Notes under the pieces: generated by a model | What the model was told of the DNA's origin: nothing | The model's database searches: none | The model's input: only the letters and a program-made list of their open reading frames with translations | Position numbers and translations under genes: made by a program | Shown here: positions 22,111 through 34,770 of the stretch, piece after piece | Layout of the letters: every line of letters begins with the position of its first letter | Numbering within the stretch: the stretch's first letter is position 1 | Assembly: GCA_026874595.1 (NCBI GenBank) | Contig: CM049318.1 | Coordinates: 33,563,956 to 33,627,955 of the forward strand | Source: Sipunculus nudus | Lineage: Eukaryota > Annelida > Sipuncula > Golfingiida > Sipunculidae | DNA length: 64,000 nucleotides | Direction: 5' to 3'

Positions 22111-24015
22111 ATTACCTTTTCCAAAGTCACATACCAACCTAACTCAAATTCTGAAATCATTATTATGATCCTATATTATAATTTCCCTCCCCCTACATTT
22201 TATAAATATATCACCCTTTTGGTCATATAGGTTGAATTGTTCAGATTTCCCTTTACCATGTCTGAAACTGAATACACGACTCATTATATTTCACTGATAA
22301 GCCTATTTGAGTCGTGACACAAGCCATGACGAGGAAATGCACTGTAATTGCCATCCATCCTGTTTTATCGATGCCTTGTTAAACAACCGCTCGTCTTAAC
22401 ATGGGGCTATGGATGATAAAATAACACAAAAGAAGACATAAGAACTCACAAACTCAAGGGAAAATCTATCTTTACGGTAACTAGTCATATCATGTGATGC
22501 GTATACAACTTGACTATCTTTCAGTGACCCCTGCAAGACATGTTTGTATTCTTGAGGTCCGAAATTAAACAAACATACATATCTACCAATATGTTGAGTT
22601 ACAACCGAATATTTCAAATTATTGAAAATGGTCGATGTTGTTAAAAAGTATACTATAAAAGCTAACAACTGATCTGGTTTCTGTCAAGTAACAGCATACT
22701 TGTAGGTAATGAGGGATCAAAATAAAGAAAATATTTGCATCCTCATCGCGCCTTACAGTGCTATAATAAATACAATATTTAAATACACTCTGACCTGTTC
22801 GTGGAGTCTAATATTAGTGAATGGAATAGAGCTAGTTCGAAGCCGTTTTTTTAAGCAAGGGCTTTCAGGAAAACAGGAACACGGGGATAAGCGTCTCGGA
22901 CGCTCGAAATACATTACGGACACTCTGTTCTTAAGCGTCAAATTGGGCGCGCAAATTTCAGGCTTTAGGACTTTGTATCAGCCAATAACCAAAACGACAC
23001 AGAAACCCGCCAGTGGTTTGACTGAGGCTATATATTCATATAATGACATGATCTCTAATCATATAATAATATAATAATTACCAAAAAATACGAAAAAGAT
23101 TCAATTTTTTTTCAAAACCCTTCCAAATTTGAGACATATCATCAAGCCTTCGGACATTCTTAACTCAGAGGGGACTCCCGAAAATATTTGCCCTAACGTC
23201 CCGGACTCATTAAATTTCTTTCCTATTGGAAGCAATGTACGCTCCCTAAATTTAGTATTGAAAGGGTTTTTTTTTTAAGTATTGAAAGGTTAATTGAACA
23301 GTCAAGCCTGAATGACACGTGAGAAGGGACTTACAAGTCAGAATACCAAGGCTCAGAAACATACTTTTTACACAGGATTCAGATTGGTCTTAGCGACACT
23401 GGACTGGAATTTTACACTTCTAGAACGACATATCTAAATGCATATGTTTGAATGATATACCAATATACGTTATAAAAATAATATATGAATATTTCCCGTA
23501 AAAGTGATCGTAAAAACTGTGCAGATCAGTGAATAAGTGTAGAACACCAAAATTAATGAACAACCATAAATCATTCATAACAACGGTGATTCTTGTACTG
23601 CATTTAATCTGTGTAATAAGAACTCTGGGACTGGACAAAAGTATTTTTAATTCACAGATGGTCTTAATAGGAATGTGGTCCTTCAGCCTGGTTCCACTGT
23701 AAAAAATTTACCACTCTAATGGTGCACCGCTTTCAAACCTTATATCCTTCAGATACGTGCTTCCTAATAGGTGAACCCCGCCTTTAAAGTACATAAACTT
23801 TCTAATTGTATTTGAATGAGAATAAGATCAGGTGACATAACGCAAATGGTCGATTTTATTTGGATACAAAATTAATATCATGTTAAACTAGTGTGCGCCC
23901 TAATCTTACATATGGAGCTTACACAGGATTGTATACCACGGCCTGTCCTTGTTTCACCAAATACACAGTATTCAGCAGTGAGTAACTTATGATCCTATGT
24001 TGAAAGACAAGCATA
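22110..24015. other. Intergenic sequence
   Basis: No gene recognised on either strand. Open frames up to about 120 aa (for example 22709-23074) lack any family resemblance and look like chance. Confidence 0.5.
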
Positions 24016-24021
24016 TAAATA

Positions 24022-24022
24022 A

Positions 24023-24049
<27 letters not shown>
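24022..24049. repeat. (AT)n microsatellite
   Basis: Uninterrupted TA repeats. Confidence 0.9.
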
Positions 24050-24054
<5 letters not shown>

Positions 24055-24235
24055 TATATATAATGTGGCACGTACATGCACCGTGACCAAACCTTACTGA
24101 ATTCATGGGCTTCTAGGCGAGACGGCTAGCTGGGTGTATTTATGTTTACCTGTGTAAAATATATCTATACAAACAACGTTTTGGTAATTAATAAGATCTG
24201 CGTAAATGTATGGTTTTATGAACATGTTTAAGTAC

Positions 24236-24360
24236 TGCGTAAAGGGCTCAAAACCGGCAGATCCTTAGTTCGAATCTCAGCCAAAACGGTAAGATTTTTC
24301 ACGGTCGGCCCCCCACCCACATTGAGCGGTCTGCAGGCTTAATGGCGAAACTGTGCAAGA
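24236..24360 (+). mobile_element. Truncated tRNA-derived SINE
   Basis: Matches the box B and first body segment of the full SINE at 8737-9162: 'agttcgaatctcagcc', 'gatttttcacggtcggcccc' and 'gtctgcaggc'. The head before box B is decayed and the 3' half is absent. Confidence 0.85.
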
Positions 24361-24613
24361 TTTCCTTTGCCTCGAGAGCGTACGTCAATCATGCACAGTA
24401 AGTTAACTCTGTGAATTCGGTTCTTTGACATTATATTCACAAATCAAGGGCCAGTATAATGTCCCATAACTGGTGCTCGAAAAAGGTTCCATCTACATTA
24501 GATCCAGTGATAAATTAGCTGGCACTTAAATAACATGTGCAGGCAGAATGACTACACTTGGTTTAATATATGTACGTGTATGCCAATAGCCTAGTCGTAT
24601 TTTTATATACTTG

Positions 24614-24616
<3 letters not shown>

Positions 24617-24667
<51 letters not shown>
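24617..24667. repeat. (AT)n microsatellite
   Basis: Uninterrupted TA repeats. Confidence 0.95.
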
Positions 24668-24669
<2 letters not shown>

Positions 24670-25525
24670 CCAAAATGAAGTGAGTAATTACTTCTCTGCA
24701 GATGCATGCATTTTTATGGAACCTTTGCGACATTAGTTTATTTTATCATTATACTGAGTTTAGGCATTTGTCTTGACGGTAATCCTGGTAAAAAGGCTAT
24801 AAACCTGATGAATGTACTTTCCACGGTACATCCTCACTGTGTTCAGGCTACAAGGGAAGGGTTCATCTCTGTGTACTCATAAAACCATCTTGTCGTCAAA
24901 TCCTTTAACTATGTTAGTTTCAAGTATGACTGACGATAAAACAGCTTGAGTTATTCAGGTACACACCAGTAATGGGCGAAGAAGTAAAAGCAGCGGTTTA
25001 TGCTTTATAAAAAAAAGCGTGGACTTTCATCCATATTTTTTATATCGCTACACTTAATGACGCTACACTGTGCACGCAGCATGTCAACACTGAATTGAAT
25101 TTATGTTCCTATGGGTCAGAGGACAAGGCGTATTTATATGCGCCTGCCTATTTATAATCCTAAAGTAGCGGCTCTACACTACAGTCGTTACAGGTCTCCT
25201 TTGTTGTAACCGCTGCTTTGTTTAGCATGAAATTTTCAATTTAAGCGGCTGATAAAACGATACCCGGGCAATGTTTCAGTTCTAAATATACCGGTTTTGA
25301 CAATTATATACCTAAATGTCTTCATAAAGAGACCAACCTTTAATTTAAATTTTAATATGAGAAATCACTTAATTTCAATGAACATGTGTAGGTGAAGGTG
25401 AGGTGACAGATGGTAAGAATCGTTTTTCCCTCTTCTGCTAAAAAATGAAAAGACCGCCGCATAACATTTCAAGCTTTAAATCCTAAAGACGGTCACTTTG
25501 ATTTGGCTAATAATATTATAAGTAG
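24670..25525. other. Intergenic sequence
   Basis: No gene or known repeat recognised. Confidence 0.5.
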
Positions 25526-25527
25526 TG

Positions 25528-26530
25528 ATGTGCCGGTTAATCGATGACTGGTCGTTTCTTTTATAAACGATTAAATCGATTGCATTTTCAGCGAACCTGT
25601 TAGTTTATGCGATAGCATACTATCTCAAAACGGCAGGAGCTAACATCACCAAATTTACGTATAATATCAGTCATCTAGAAACTTTATCTGATTTTGCTAT
25701 TATTTTGCTATCTGCATTAATCTTAAAAAATCTCCTTCTCCGAAAATGTCCAGCCAAATTGTTCAATATTTCACAGATATAATCTCTAAAACAATTTCGC
25801 TCATATCTATTCGAATGGTTCTAGCGCGTTGAATATTGGTTGAGTTACAGGAAGCTGAACTTGGTCATTTGGCAAATGTTGGTCACATGACTGAAATTTG
25901 AAATTGAGGTATTGGTGGCGCCACCTGCATGAACCGTTTTTTAAGAGTGTTTTTAGTATCAGTACATCAGCCCATAATTTCTCAGGAATAGTAGGAGCTA
26001 GCATCCAGTAAATATCATGCAAGAATCTATCACATATAAAAGGTTTGGTATTGAGTTTTTTTGTGGCACCCCCTGCATAGGTGAAATGGCTAAAAAACTT
26101 TGAAGAATTCTTCTCCAGGCCATTCTTGTCTGGCCAAGTTGTAAAATATATAACTGTATACCGACTCAATCTGTCAAAATTTGTCGCTGCTGAGGGAGCC
26201 AGTGCGGGCACAGGTTCGCATTAGACATATATAGGCCTTGTTGCATAACGATTTAAAACGACTATATGTTAATCAAATGCAAAGAATATAATCCTGTCAG
26301 AGATATATGAACATAAAGTAACGAACAGCACCAAAACGGTACCTTGCGCAGCCAACAATTTTCCGACGGCAAGTTGACCTTGGACGAGGATGGATTCATT
26401 GGTTTGAATGTGCATGTCAGACTATGTTTTGGGTCAATATTTTAGGTACTAGTATACAGTAGATTTCAAGTAAATACAGAAAGAACATAAAATAATTGAT
26501 TAATAATCGATCATCGGTCGCTTTTGATTT
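25528..26530. other. Possible decayed hAT-like element with an unassigned ORF
   Basis: The left edge reads TAGTGATGTGCCGGTTAATC, which resembles ends of some hAT elements. A related 'aatcgatcatcggtcg' occurs near 26507 but in direct, not inverted, orientation, so no pair of inverted ends can be shown. Inside is a 134-aa minus-strand frame (25807-26211) with no domain I recognise. It could be a chance ORF. Confidence 0.25.
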
Positions 26531-26721
26531 TTAACTCATCAATTATGATTTTGAAACCAATTCCTCATAATTATTCTGAGTAATGTTCTTTTTGAAGTGT
26601 ATAAGGTTATTAGAATGACTTTGGATCTTACAGTGGTATTTCATTTGTGGAAATATTTTCAATATTTTTGATTCATCTATTTTCCTGAATTGCTTTCTGT
26701 AAATTAAGCTTACGCACTAAG

Positions 26722-26803
26722 GCTGCAGACCTTTATTAAGACTGCACTGAACGGATGGAAGACCGCTGGCTTCAGCTTCGATGATAACCTGACGTCCGGT
26801 CAT
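26722..26803 (-). pseudogene. FMO exon-1 fragment (relic D)
   Basis: Starts with ATG at 26801-26803 and reads 28 codons similar to the FMO N-terminus (ASGLPSVQCSLNKGLQP versus [17 protein letters not shown] in intact copies), then meets a stop. The FAD loop GAGASG is changed to EAEASG, so nucleotide binding would be lost. No other exon is found nearby. It lies between copies B and C, as expected for a lost member of the tandem array. Confidence 0.8.
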
Positions 26804-26943
26804 GTTTACTGATGAAATGGGAGTCGCATGTTTCAGCGAATATATACATAGCCTTAATTGATTGACATAAAGGTAAAGTACTCTGCAACGGTCAAACAAT
26901 ACGAAGGTGCACAGGCTTTGTTCAAAGCTGTATGGCCCGTATA

Positions 26944-27510
26944 TAGAGCCCGGCGCCCGCGCCATTTTGCGCCGCCGCAAGCTGAGTTAAGATTAAGCCG
27001 AGTCAGCTGAGTTTATCAGGAGGCGCCGACGATAATTCATTAAGCCAACGCGAGCCGATTTTGTGCAGCTCAGTTTGGCTCGAGAAAAAAAATACAATGC
27101 AATAAAAAAATGCCCGGAAAAAAATGTTCAGGTTTTGTTTTTCCTGTTTCATGTCACTGAGAGTATACGGTATGAATATTCAAGTGTGAAAATGTAGGCT
27201 TATGCAACCACCAGGATAAACTATACTCTATATTAAATCATATTATTACAAACTTCTTAAATGTAAAATAGTTGCAATATGTCACACGTCATATACTAGT
27301 AGATAACTTGTTTGAATAAAACGGAACATTTGTAACATAAAACAGGTATATTTTGTTACATTGTCAAATCAATAGGCTTTCAGGTCAGTTAAAGCCAGTG
27401 GACATTCTGCAAGCCAAGTTGAGCCACGAAACTCGGCTTACTACTAAAGTCAGCGGTCTTTTTGTCCAAGCCAGCCGCGTTCGTGCGGGCTACCTCGGCT
27501 CTTGGCTCTA
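26944..27510. mobile_element. Candidate hAT-like MITE
   Basis: Begins TAGAGCC and ends GGCTCTA. Related 'aagccgagt' segments occur inward from both ends in opposite orientation. The flanking 8-mers CCCGTATA (26936-26943) and CTCATATA (27511-27518) agree at 6 of 8 positions. The ends are GC-rich, unlike the surroundings. No transposase is visible. Confidence 0.45.
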
Positions 27511-27519
27511 CTCATATAG

Positions 27520-28792
27520 AAAACCAATCCGCTGTTATCGTTATTTGTAGATAAACAGAAACCTTCTGTAGAAAGGATAACTCTTCATAATCAAATGATT
27601 TCGTGACAGATTGATACACAAATGGACTGACATCCCTCTTTTTGTCGTTTATTATTTAATAAAGAAAAAATTATCCCCGTATATTATGGGACAAAGATAA
27701 AATTAATTAAAAGACGCATAAACGGTCACGTTCTAATTAATGTGACAAACTTAACTGAGTTGTAGTACGTGCACCCGATTTGAGCTTGACTATTTTTTTC
27801 GTCAAGGGTACGACACTATCACAATCTACATTTAGATGCTTCACGTATATGCTTTACATATTTACATACCCCGAGATTGGTGATTGTGCAAAAATGTCAC
27901 GTATAATATACAGTCCAGTGTAAGTGAAGTCTTAAGAACGAGAGTTTAACTCAGCATATATAAATTTAAGATACAATTAATTTTTGTGCTGTAGTCAAAA
28001 TGCTATGACAATAAATAACAGTAAATGACAGTGATAAAATCTGAAAACAGATTTTAGAATAAAGTAATTTATGCCGTGATCTATCAGGATATAAAAGTTA
28101 ACATGATATCTGCACAACGTAATTGTCTGGAGGAATGCGTTTTTAAAGTGACTGAAATCACTTGCTACTGCTCTCAAGTATCCGCAAGATGACAACATAT
28201 TAAAACATTAAAATTCCTATATACACTGCATGGATGTGTTCAAACATACTTTCTCTTTTAATTCGTTTTATGTTATTTTGTTCCACTTCACAAGAGATTC
28301 TTTATGAATTGTATTAATGATTTCTACATAACATCAATATATGAAAATTCCGACGTGTGGACCTCTTTGGGCAACACTGCAACTACATTCTGAAATTTGC
28401 AGAATTACAAAAGTATCTGTTTTTCACATAATTCTGGTCCGAATATCTTGAATCCAGATTAACGCAGTATACATGATTGGCCTGGCCGCGAATACACAAC
28501 TCACTAACCATTTATACTGAATAGATCAGGCTTATTTTGAATCTTAAAACCAGTCATATAAAAAAACAAACTGTATTACCCTTCAATCATAATGCTTCGT
28601 TATCAGGTGTTAATAAAAAAATTTCAAAGAGTGTGGAATTAAATCAAAAGAATGTACGACCCATAGCGTCCCATCTCTGTAGTAAGCGCCATCATTTCCT
28701 GTGCCTCTTGGCCAAGTCTAGGCAGTCTATCACATGACCCGTTGGAGACCTGTGTGTATGAAGTTAAAAACTTGGACAGTGTTTTTAAGGCC

Positions 28793-28795
<3 letters not shown>
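27520..28795. other. Intergenic sequence
   Basis: AT-rich; no gene recognised. Confidence 0.5.

Positions 28796-28796
<1 letters not shown>

Positions 28797-28837
<41 letters not shown>
28797..28837. repeat. (AT)n microsatellite
   Basis: Uninterrupted TA repeats. Confidence 0.95.
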
Positions 28838-28840
<3 letters not shown>

Positions 28841-29887
28841 CTACAAGATATTATAAAACGCATGGTATTTGACACTAAGAAAAGAAAACGTTAAATCTGA
28901 TACAAAACACAGGCGTCAACAGGGCGACACCGTTTAAGAATAGACAAAGTTTGCTTTCTCCGTTGAAACATTACAAAATATGACATTTCGTACATAATAT
29001 ATCAATAATGTTTCTATAATTGATTCAAAGACACGACTGTTGCCCCTAGTGTTATAAACACGACTCGCACAAAGTGCATACTTGTATTCACAACAATCCT
29101 TGGACTCTAAAGTTTTTTGTCAATGGAATGCTGAAGTACTTTCATTGTAGGTACCTATAAGATTATCTGCCAGTTTTGTACTTCCAACGTTTCATGCAAA
29201 TATCTAGGCATAATATATATTTTATCTTTCCCTCAATTCGAAGCTCATCGAATAATACGACATTTTTTTCGATAGCTTGCTGCAGCTGACACTTCGACAG
29301 AAAACATACTATATCCACATATTGCTCAGGATTAATTAAAAAAAATATATTAAACATTTTGTCATACTGATACAATAAAAACACACAAGGGATGATAGTT
29401 TTGCCTCCGTTAAAAGTCATGAAATAAATACACCTTTTCTCCGGGAAACATGGTGGCTAGCCTAAGCTATAAATTGATATTTTAGTCGATTGTAAAAATT
29501 ACTGTAGCTTACTATATATTTAACAATTAATTATGCTGTTATAAAAATTAACGCAAAATGTAGTTTGAATGCTTGCTCAACCACTGTCAATAGAAGCTGA
29601 ATTTCTGTTGAATTCTTTCAATCTTGAGGCTCCCTGAAAAGACCACCCTTGTGTTTAATGCAATTGTCTACTTATTTGCAAGTACGTTTACAAAAAAAAA
29701 ATCAACATCTATTTGATATATAAATTGGGTTTTCCTAAAATCATCTTCATGGGCCAAATAAAAGTGCATTCCGTAATGAATGTGTAATCTTTATTTGGTC
29801 CTGGGTCATTAGTGCAACAATTTGCGCCCAACCTCTCTCCTTAAAGCCTACATTCCCTTACTATCTATATTCTTATTATTTTTTTGT
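28838..29887. other. Intergenic sequence 3' of FMO copy C
   Basis: No gene recognised. A TTTATT at about 29791, reading AATAAA on the minus strand, lies roughly 95 bases past the copy C stop and could be its polyadenylation signal. Confidence 0.4.
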
Positions 29888-32800
29888 TTATTTTACATTA
29901 TCCATTGTTATGTTTGTGACAAATTCTTTGGCTCCTTCAAGCATCGCTTGTATGCTGTAGTCCTGATTCTTTACCAGCAGCAAAATACCAGCCACTACTA
30001 CCGCTACCGCAACGAAGGCCACCTGGAGGAGGCGGGAAGAAACATTTCTGTCGTCTGCTTTATGATCCTTGATCGGCCTGGTTTTGAAAGGACAGCGGAC
30101 TCTGTCCATGGTCTCAAGAATAGTTGCTTCGGCCTTCGACCACTTTCCGGGACCATGAAGTCTGAACTGGACCGGAGTACACGGCCCCAAAAAGATGGCG
30201 CGCCATAATCGGTGATTCTGAAAGAAGAATCTCCCTGTCGAATGAAAAATAAAACACAGGCGATTATAATGCAGAAAAAGATTACTTCTGTGATCTGATT
30301 TACATTAAGTGATCATAGAACAGCCATGTAATCATAATATTTATTTTAGGCGGATACCCTGGTCGACATATTCTATCTGTTTTTGTTCTTTGCCATTGTA
30401 ATATAATATGCAAAATCTATGTTCCATATAGAAATTATTTGTGCAAACTGAAGAAGCATTCATGTCATATCATGTCAGATTCAATTGGCAATCTGTAGAA
30501 AATCATTATTTCTAAAATTTGTACTAAAAGATAAAAATCATAATTACGAAACATTCCTTAAATTACCTCCATCCCGTCTTTCTTTGATATAAACTTTTAT
30601 GTGTTATCTGATAGAATAAAAAGATTTTCAGCTAAATTGATTGATGGGTATTTTATACATCCCCTACAACTTACAGAGGTTAGGTTTACATCCGACCATA
30701 TTTGCCAGTTCGTCCATATACGGCACTAAGTCCACCTGTATTGTGTGACGTGTTGACTTGACGTAACGAGCTTCCATGGCGACCTGTTTCTGTCTTATAT
30801 CATCTCGCATTAAATCACGACTTGGCAGCTTAACCAGCCCCTGAATCAAAAGAAAATATTTCAAGATTTGAATGCAACTATAACTTTTCATAAAAATGTG
30901 ATACTCTGTTTTTGTTTCTCGAAATCTTTTCATTTCTTAAAGCATTTTTTCTATTTAATGCATTTAATTGTACTCGGTATATCGCCTGATTTTAAGATGT
31001 CCAGATTGTGATATATGTTAATTACTGAGCGAAAGATGTTTCGGCCATACCATAACTGTCGCTCAAATATGATTAAATGCTCTCCCTTTTTCTGTCTCTC
31101 CCTTGTCCTAATGGGACTCTGCTTGACAAACATGCGGCCTTAATTTACTTTTACATAATCTACCAATTTAAATAATCACCTTGAACACACGAGTGGCTAG
31201 ACGACTTTGCATTTCAGCTATTGGTATCACTGATCCAGTCGGTTGAATGCAGCCGATAACAGCCAAGGTATTCTTCTCCAGATCAGGAGGAAACATGTAT
31301 TTATAAAGTTCAACTTGGTTGTCTTTCACATTGATGACAGATTTATCAATAAAGGGGAACCCAAAAACGTAGCCAGTACATGTGATTATAGCGTCGATGT
31401 TGTCTTCGGACGTTCCGTCTACAAACTCTACCTCGTCTTTGGTAAATCTTTTGACGTCGGGTTTGACGATGACAGCGCCACGCAGTATCAGCCCCGGAAT
31501 AAAGTCGCTGACAGACGGATGTGCTTCATTGGGTGCATGCACTGGCTGCAGGCCGTATAGGGCGTGGTCAAAACGTTGATTGGCATGTAAAATTGTTGCT
31601 TTCTTAATAACATACGGGAAGTAATAACCGAGACAGCTGTATAACCTGGAGTTATAGATATCAATAGGAGTGCCGAAAAATCCCAACCGGGGAAATACCC
31701 AGGCTCCTCGCCTAGTGCTTAAGAACACCTGTGGAAAGAAAGGTTATTTTCAGTAAAATTCTATGTGCATACATTAAATTTATTATAAGATAAATATATC
31801 TTAAGATTAAAAAAATAAGTAGAAAGCACTGAAAAAGTAATTACAGCATTTTATTAGCGAAATATACAACGAATGTAACGTTTCAGTATTTTGATTAACC
31901 AATAGTTGTATTATGAACGATTTATTTAAGGAAAATACACTGTTTTTTATTCCACTTGATTTGTGATGAAAAATTTTATACAATGCACAAAAGCTTGTTT
32001 TTATTCACCTCAGAGATAAGTCTGAGAAAATGTAGTGATTATCTAACAGAAAATAATACCCTCCTGTGTATAGATTCCATATGATTAATCAGAAAGGAAA
32101 AAAAGTCACGACCTGTGATGACGGTTTTAAACTAGATCCATTTGACGATTCGTAGGGATGACGTCACAGGTAGTAGTGTTTGTGTGTGTGTGGGGGGGGG
32201 GGGGGGGAGTTGGGGGGGGGGGGGGGGGGTTATAGTCTGATATCACCGACGATGTCAGTCTCATCCAACTTTATACTTTGCCTTCCTGCTTTTTTCGGGC
32301 CTGTTCATTCTTGTAGCTTTTCTCGGCTCCCCGGGGAGCATACACCAAACAGCCACACACGGCGCTAGAAGGTTATACGTTCTACATTTTCCTGACACGC
32401 ATGTTTGACCAGTACCCATTCACGTCTAGGTGAAGAGAGCGCACCCTTGTGGTAAAGACTTTGGCTAGGAGTCTTAGCGCGAAAAGCATCTGATCGGGAC
32501 GCGAATCCACAAAGTTGCGGCCACGAGTCGGGCGCACTCTCGATAACGCCACCACACTCCACATACAGAGGTAAATGTATGTCACACGTTTGTTACATCA
32601 CACGTAAGTTCCTAATTTATCGCATGAAAATACAAATATGGTCACTTGGAAAGACGCCATTATTTTTTCACCCATTTCTAGCGAGGTCCAAACCATATTG
32701 ACGTCGCAGAGTAAATATATTTGTTTTATACTTAATTAAATCATCAAATAGCGCCACATTATATCCTTTGATAAAAACTTATTTGTAGTGGCAAACAAAA

Positions 32801-34104
32801 TATGTTTGAAAGAAATATCTAGAAAAAAATGAGGTGGACAGGGGTGTTTGAACGATCTCCATTTCAGATCTCAATATGACATTTAGAATGAGTGCAACGG
32901 ACTTTCGATGTTTTAAAGAGTGAGTTTTGAATACGAAAACATTTCCCGTATTCACCTCCTAAGAAAAAAAAAAAAAACGCTTTGCATTATTATTTTGACG
33001 ATATTGTTATGGAAAGAGACCTGTTTTGCAGTAGGAGCTATCTCTGCAGCGGCGTCCATGGCAGAATTCCCTCCTCCGATAACAACCACACGCTGACTTC
33101 TAAAATCAGTTCCTCTCTTCAAGTCGTGACTGTGCAAGATTACTCCTTTGAACAGATTCTGGCCATCAAAATTCACGATTTTGGTATCGGCATGATGACC
33201 TGTACAAACCAAAATGAAGTCGAACCTTTCTTCCGTTTCTTGCATTGTGGCTGTGTCTCTGATTCTCAGGTCCCATTGTCCATTCAGGCTGAAATCGATC
33301 GACTTCTTTACCGCCAGGACTTCATTTTGAAACCTGGGTTAAAACCAAATTGTGTATATTGTACAATGTTGAATGTCTTTGTCAACCTTTACATAAACAA
33401 ATTGATAAAACCTATAAAACAAAGAATATTTCTATATCAAAGAATCCCTTTCAGAGATGAAGATATTTTTTTTTTTATTTTAAGCACATGAGTATATACT
33501 CACTAGATGCTGCACGTGTTCTCGGATTTTAAGATAAGCTGTATGACATAAATAGATTTGCGTCTGTCAAACAAAGTGTCTACGGGCGTTTCGAGTAATT
33601 CGGATCTAACGGAGTATGACACAAGGGTTGCCTAGTGAGACGACCATTCTTCTAATTTTACATAAGCTCTGAGCTATTCCTTTTTGTGATTACATTACAT
33701 GGAAGGTTGAAAAGTCAATAAAAGATGGAACAACAATGGCACTTCAGATTTATCTTTATAAAAATATTTTATTTTTGAGAGTGAAATCACCTGATGTACT
33801 TCTGAAGCCCAAACTGGTGACAGTAGCTGGTGAAATAGTCCATGAGTTTTGTGTTGTGACAGTAGTTTGGGAATTCTTTCGGCATCGGGTAGTCACTGTA
33901 GCACGTCATCTCTTTACTGGTGTTTATTACAGTTGTTTCCATGATGGATGACTGGCCTTCTCGAATCTCATCCTTGAAGTTCCACAATCCTCCAATAGAG
34001 TCTGTTCTCTCAAAACATACAGGCTGGAGGCCTTCATCAAGACAGCACTTGATGGCTGGAAGACCACTCGCTCCAGCACCGATGATGGCTACACATCCAG
34101 CCAT
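29888..34104 (-). CDS. Flavin-containing monooxygenase, copy C (5 exons, 562 aa)
   Basis: Exons in transcript order: 33791-34104, 33021-33333, 31180-31728, 30675-30840, 29888-30234, all with GT/AG borders. Exons 1, 2 and 4 have exactly the lengths seen in copy B (314, 313, 166); exon 3 is one codon shorter and exon 5 nine bases longer. The joined frame of 1689 nt is open. Motifs: GAGASG at residues 9-14 (FAD), [12 protein letters not shown] (FMO signature), GGGNSA (NADPH loop), TCTGY, FLGPCTPVQFRL, and a strongly hydrophobic C-terminal segment (VAFVAVAVVVAGILLLV) expected to anchor it in the ER membrane. It is more diverged from A and B than they are from each other, so it is the older split. 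Reaction by family: NADPH-dependent oxygenation of N or S compounds; substrate unknown. Intron 2 holds a SINE-like insert and poly-G tracts. Confidence 0.93.
32191..32229. repeat. Poly-G tracts
   Basis: Two long G runs separated by 'agtt', in FMO C intron 2. Confidence 0.9.
32240..32562 (-). mobile_element. tRNA-derived SINE-like element in FMO C intron 2
   Basis: On the minus strand it starts with a tRNA-like head: a box A-like GTGGCGTTATCGAGAGTGCG near 32550 and a box B-like GTGGATTCGCGTCCC near 32500. A body containing 'gtgaatgggtac' follows, similar to 'gaaatgggtacc' in the SINE at 63425-63691. Target duplications are not clear, so borders are approximate. Confidence 0.5.
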
Positions 34105-34276
34105 GTTTATAACCGATCTGTTACGCCCTTGACACGACCTTGTTGTATATACACATTCACATCGTACTCAAAAGATCAATCTTGATCAAAGAACAACGCT
34201 CGCAAGTGTACCACTGATAAAAACTGCTACGCTCGTGTAAGTGGTCCCTTAAGACAATGTGGCTGTTTGGATATCT

Positions 34277-34540
34277 TGGGGGGGGGGGGGGTAAGCCAGT
34301 GCCGTGACTCCCTCTCACTTGTTCCTATGATGCACCAAATTTTAATCACATTCACCATATCCCTGACTCTTCCTACTTAAGGTGTTATACATAAATATAT
34401 TCATGAGGGGGGGGGGGGGGGGATAAGCAAGTGCCGTTACTCCCTCTCACTTGTTCCTATGAACCACCATATTTTAATCACATTCACCATATCCCTGACT
34501 CTTCATTCTTAAGGTGTTATATATAAATATACATATATAT
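34277..34540. repeat. Tandem duplication of a ~133-bp unit starting with a G run
   Basis: Two copies, each a poly-G run followed by 'taagccagtgccg...' or 'taagcaagtgccg...', 'actccctctcacttgttcct', and 'aatcacattcaccatatccc'. The copies begin at about 34277 and 34406. No gene. Confidence 0.9.
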
Positions 34541-34617
34541 TAATATTTTAATATATTTATATAGAGTAACCCACATATTAATTCATTTGAAAATATGAAA
34601 GAAGGGTATCGGCTCAA

Positions 34618-34770
34618 ATTATTACCTCCGCGAAGGAGGTTATGCTTTGCTGGCGTTTGGTTTGTTGGATTTTTAATGAAAAGTACTGCATTTCTGACAA
34701 TACCATATTGGGGTAATAAGCTGCCTCGGCGGAGGTCTGCGCCCCTTGAGTGCTTTTCTAGTTTTTTTAA
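34618..34770 (+). repeat. Interspersed repeat with ACCTCCGCGAAGGAGGT hairpin
   Basis: Starts with the palindrome ACCTCCGCGAAGGAGGT followed by 'tatgctttgctggcgtttg', and ends with 'ggcggaggtctgcgccccttg' (first 20: GGCGGAGGTCTGCGCCCCTT) and 'gagtgcttttctagttt'. I recognise this combination as a repeat that recurs in many animal genomes, but cannot name its class with confidence. No protein is assigned. Confidence 0.5.

Noticed and set aside
22709-23074. 121-aa plus-strand frame
   Set aside because: No family resemblance, no supporting signals; probably chance.
25807-26211. 134-aa minus-strand frame as a host gene
   Set aside because: No recognisable domain, no splice context, and it may lie inside a decayed transposon; left as unassigned.
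32982-33491. 169-aa plus-strand frame
   Set aside because: It lies antisense to FMO copy C exon 2 and intron 1; the minus-strand exon has conserved motifs and splice sites.
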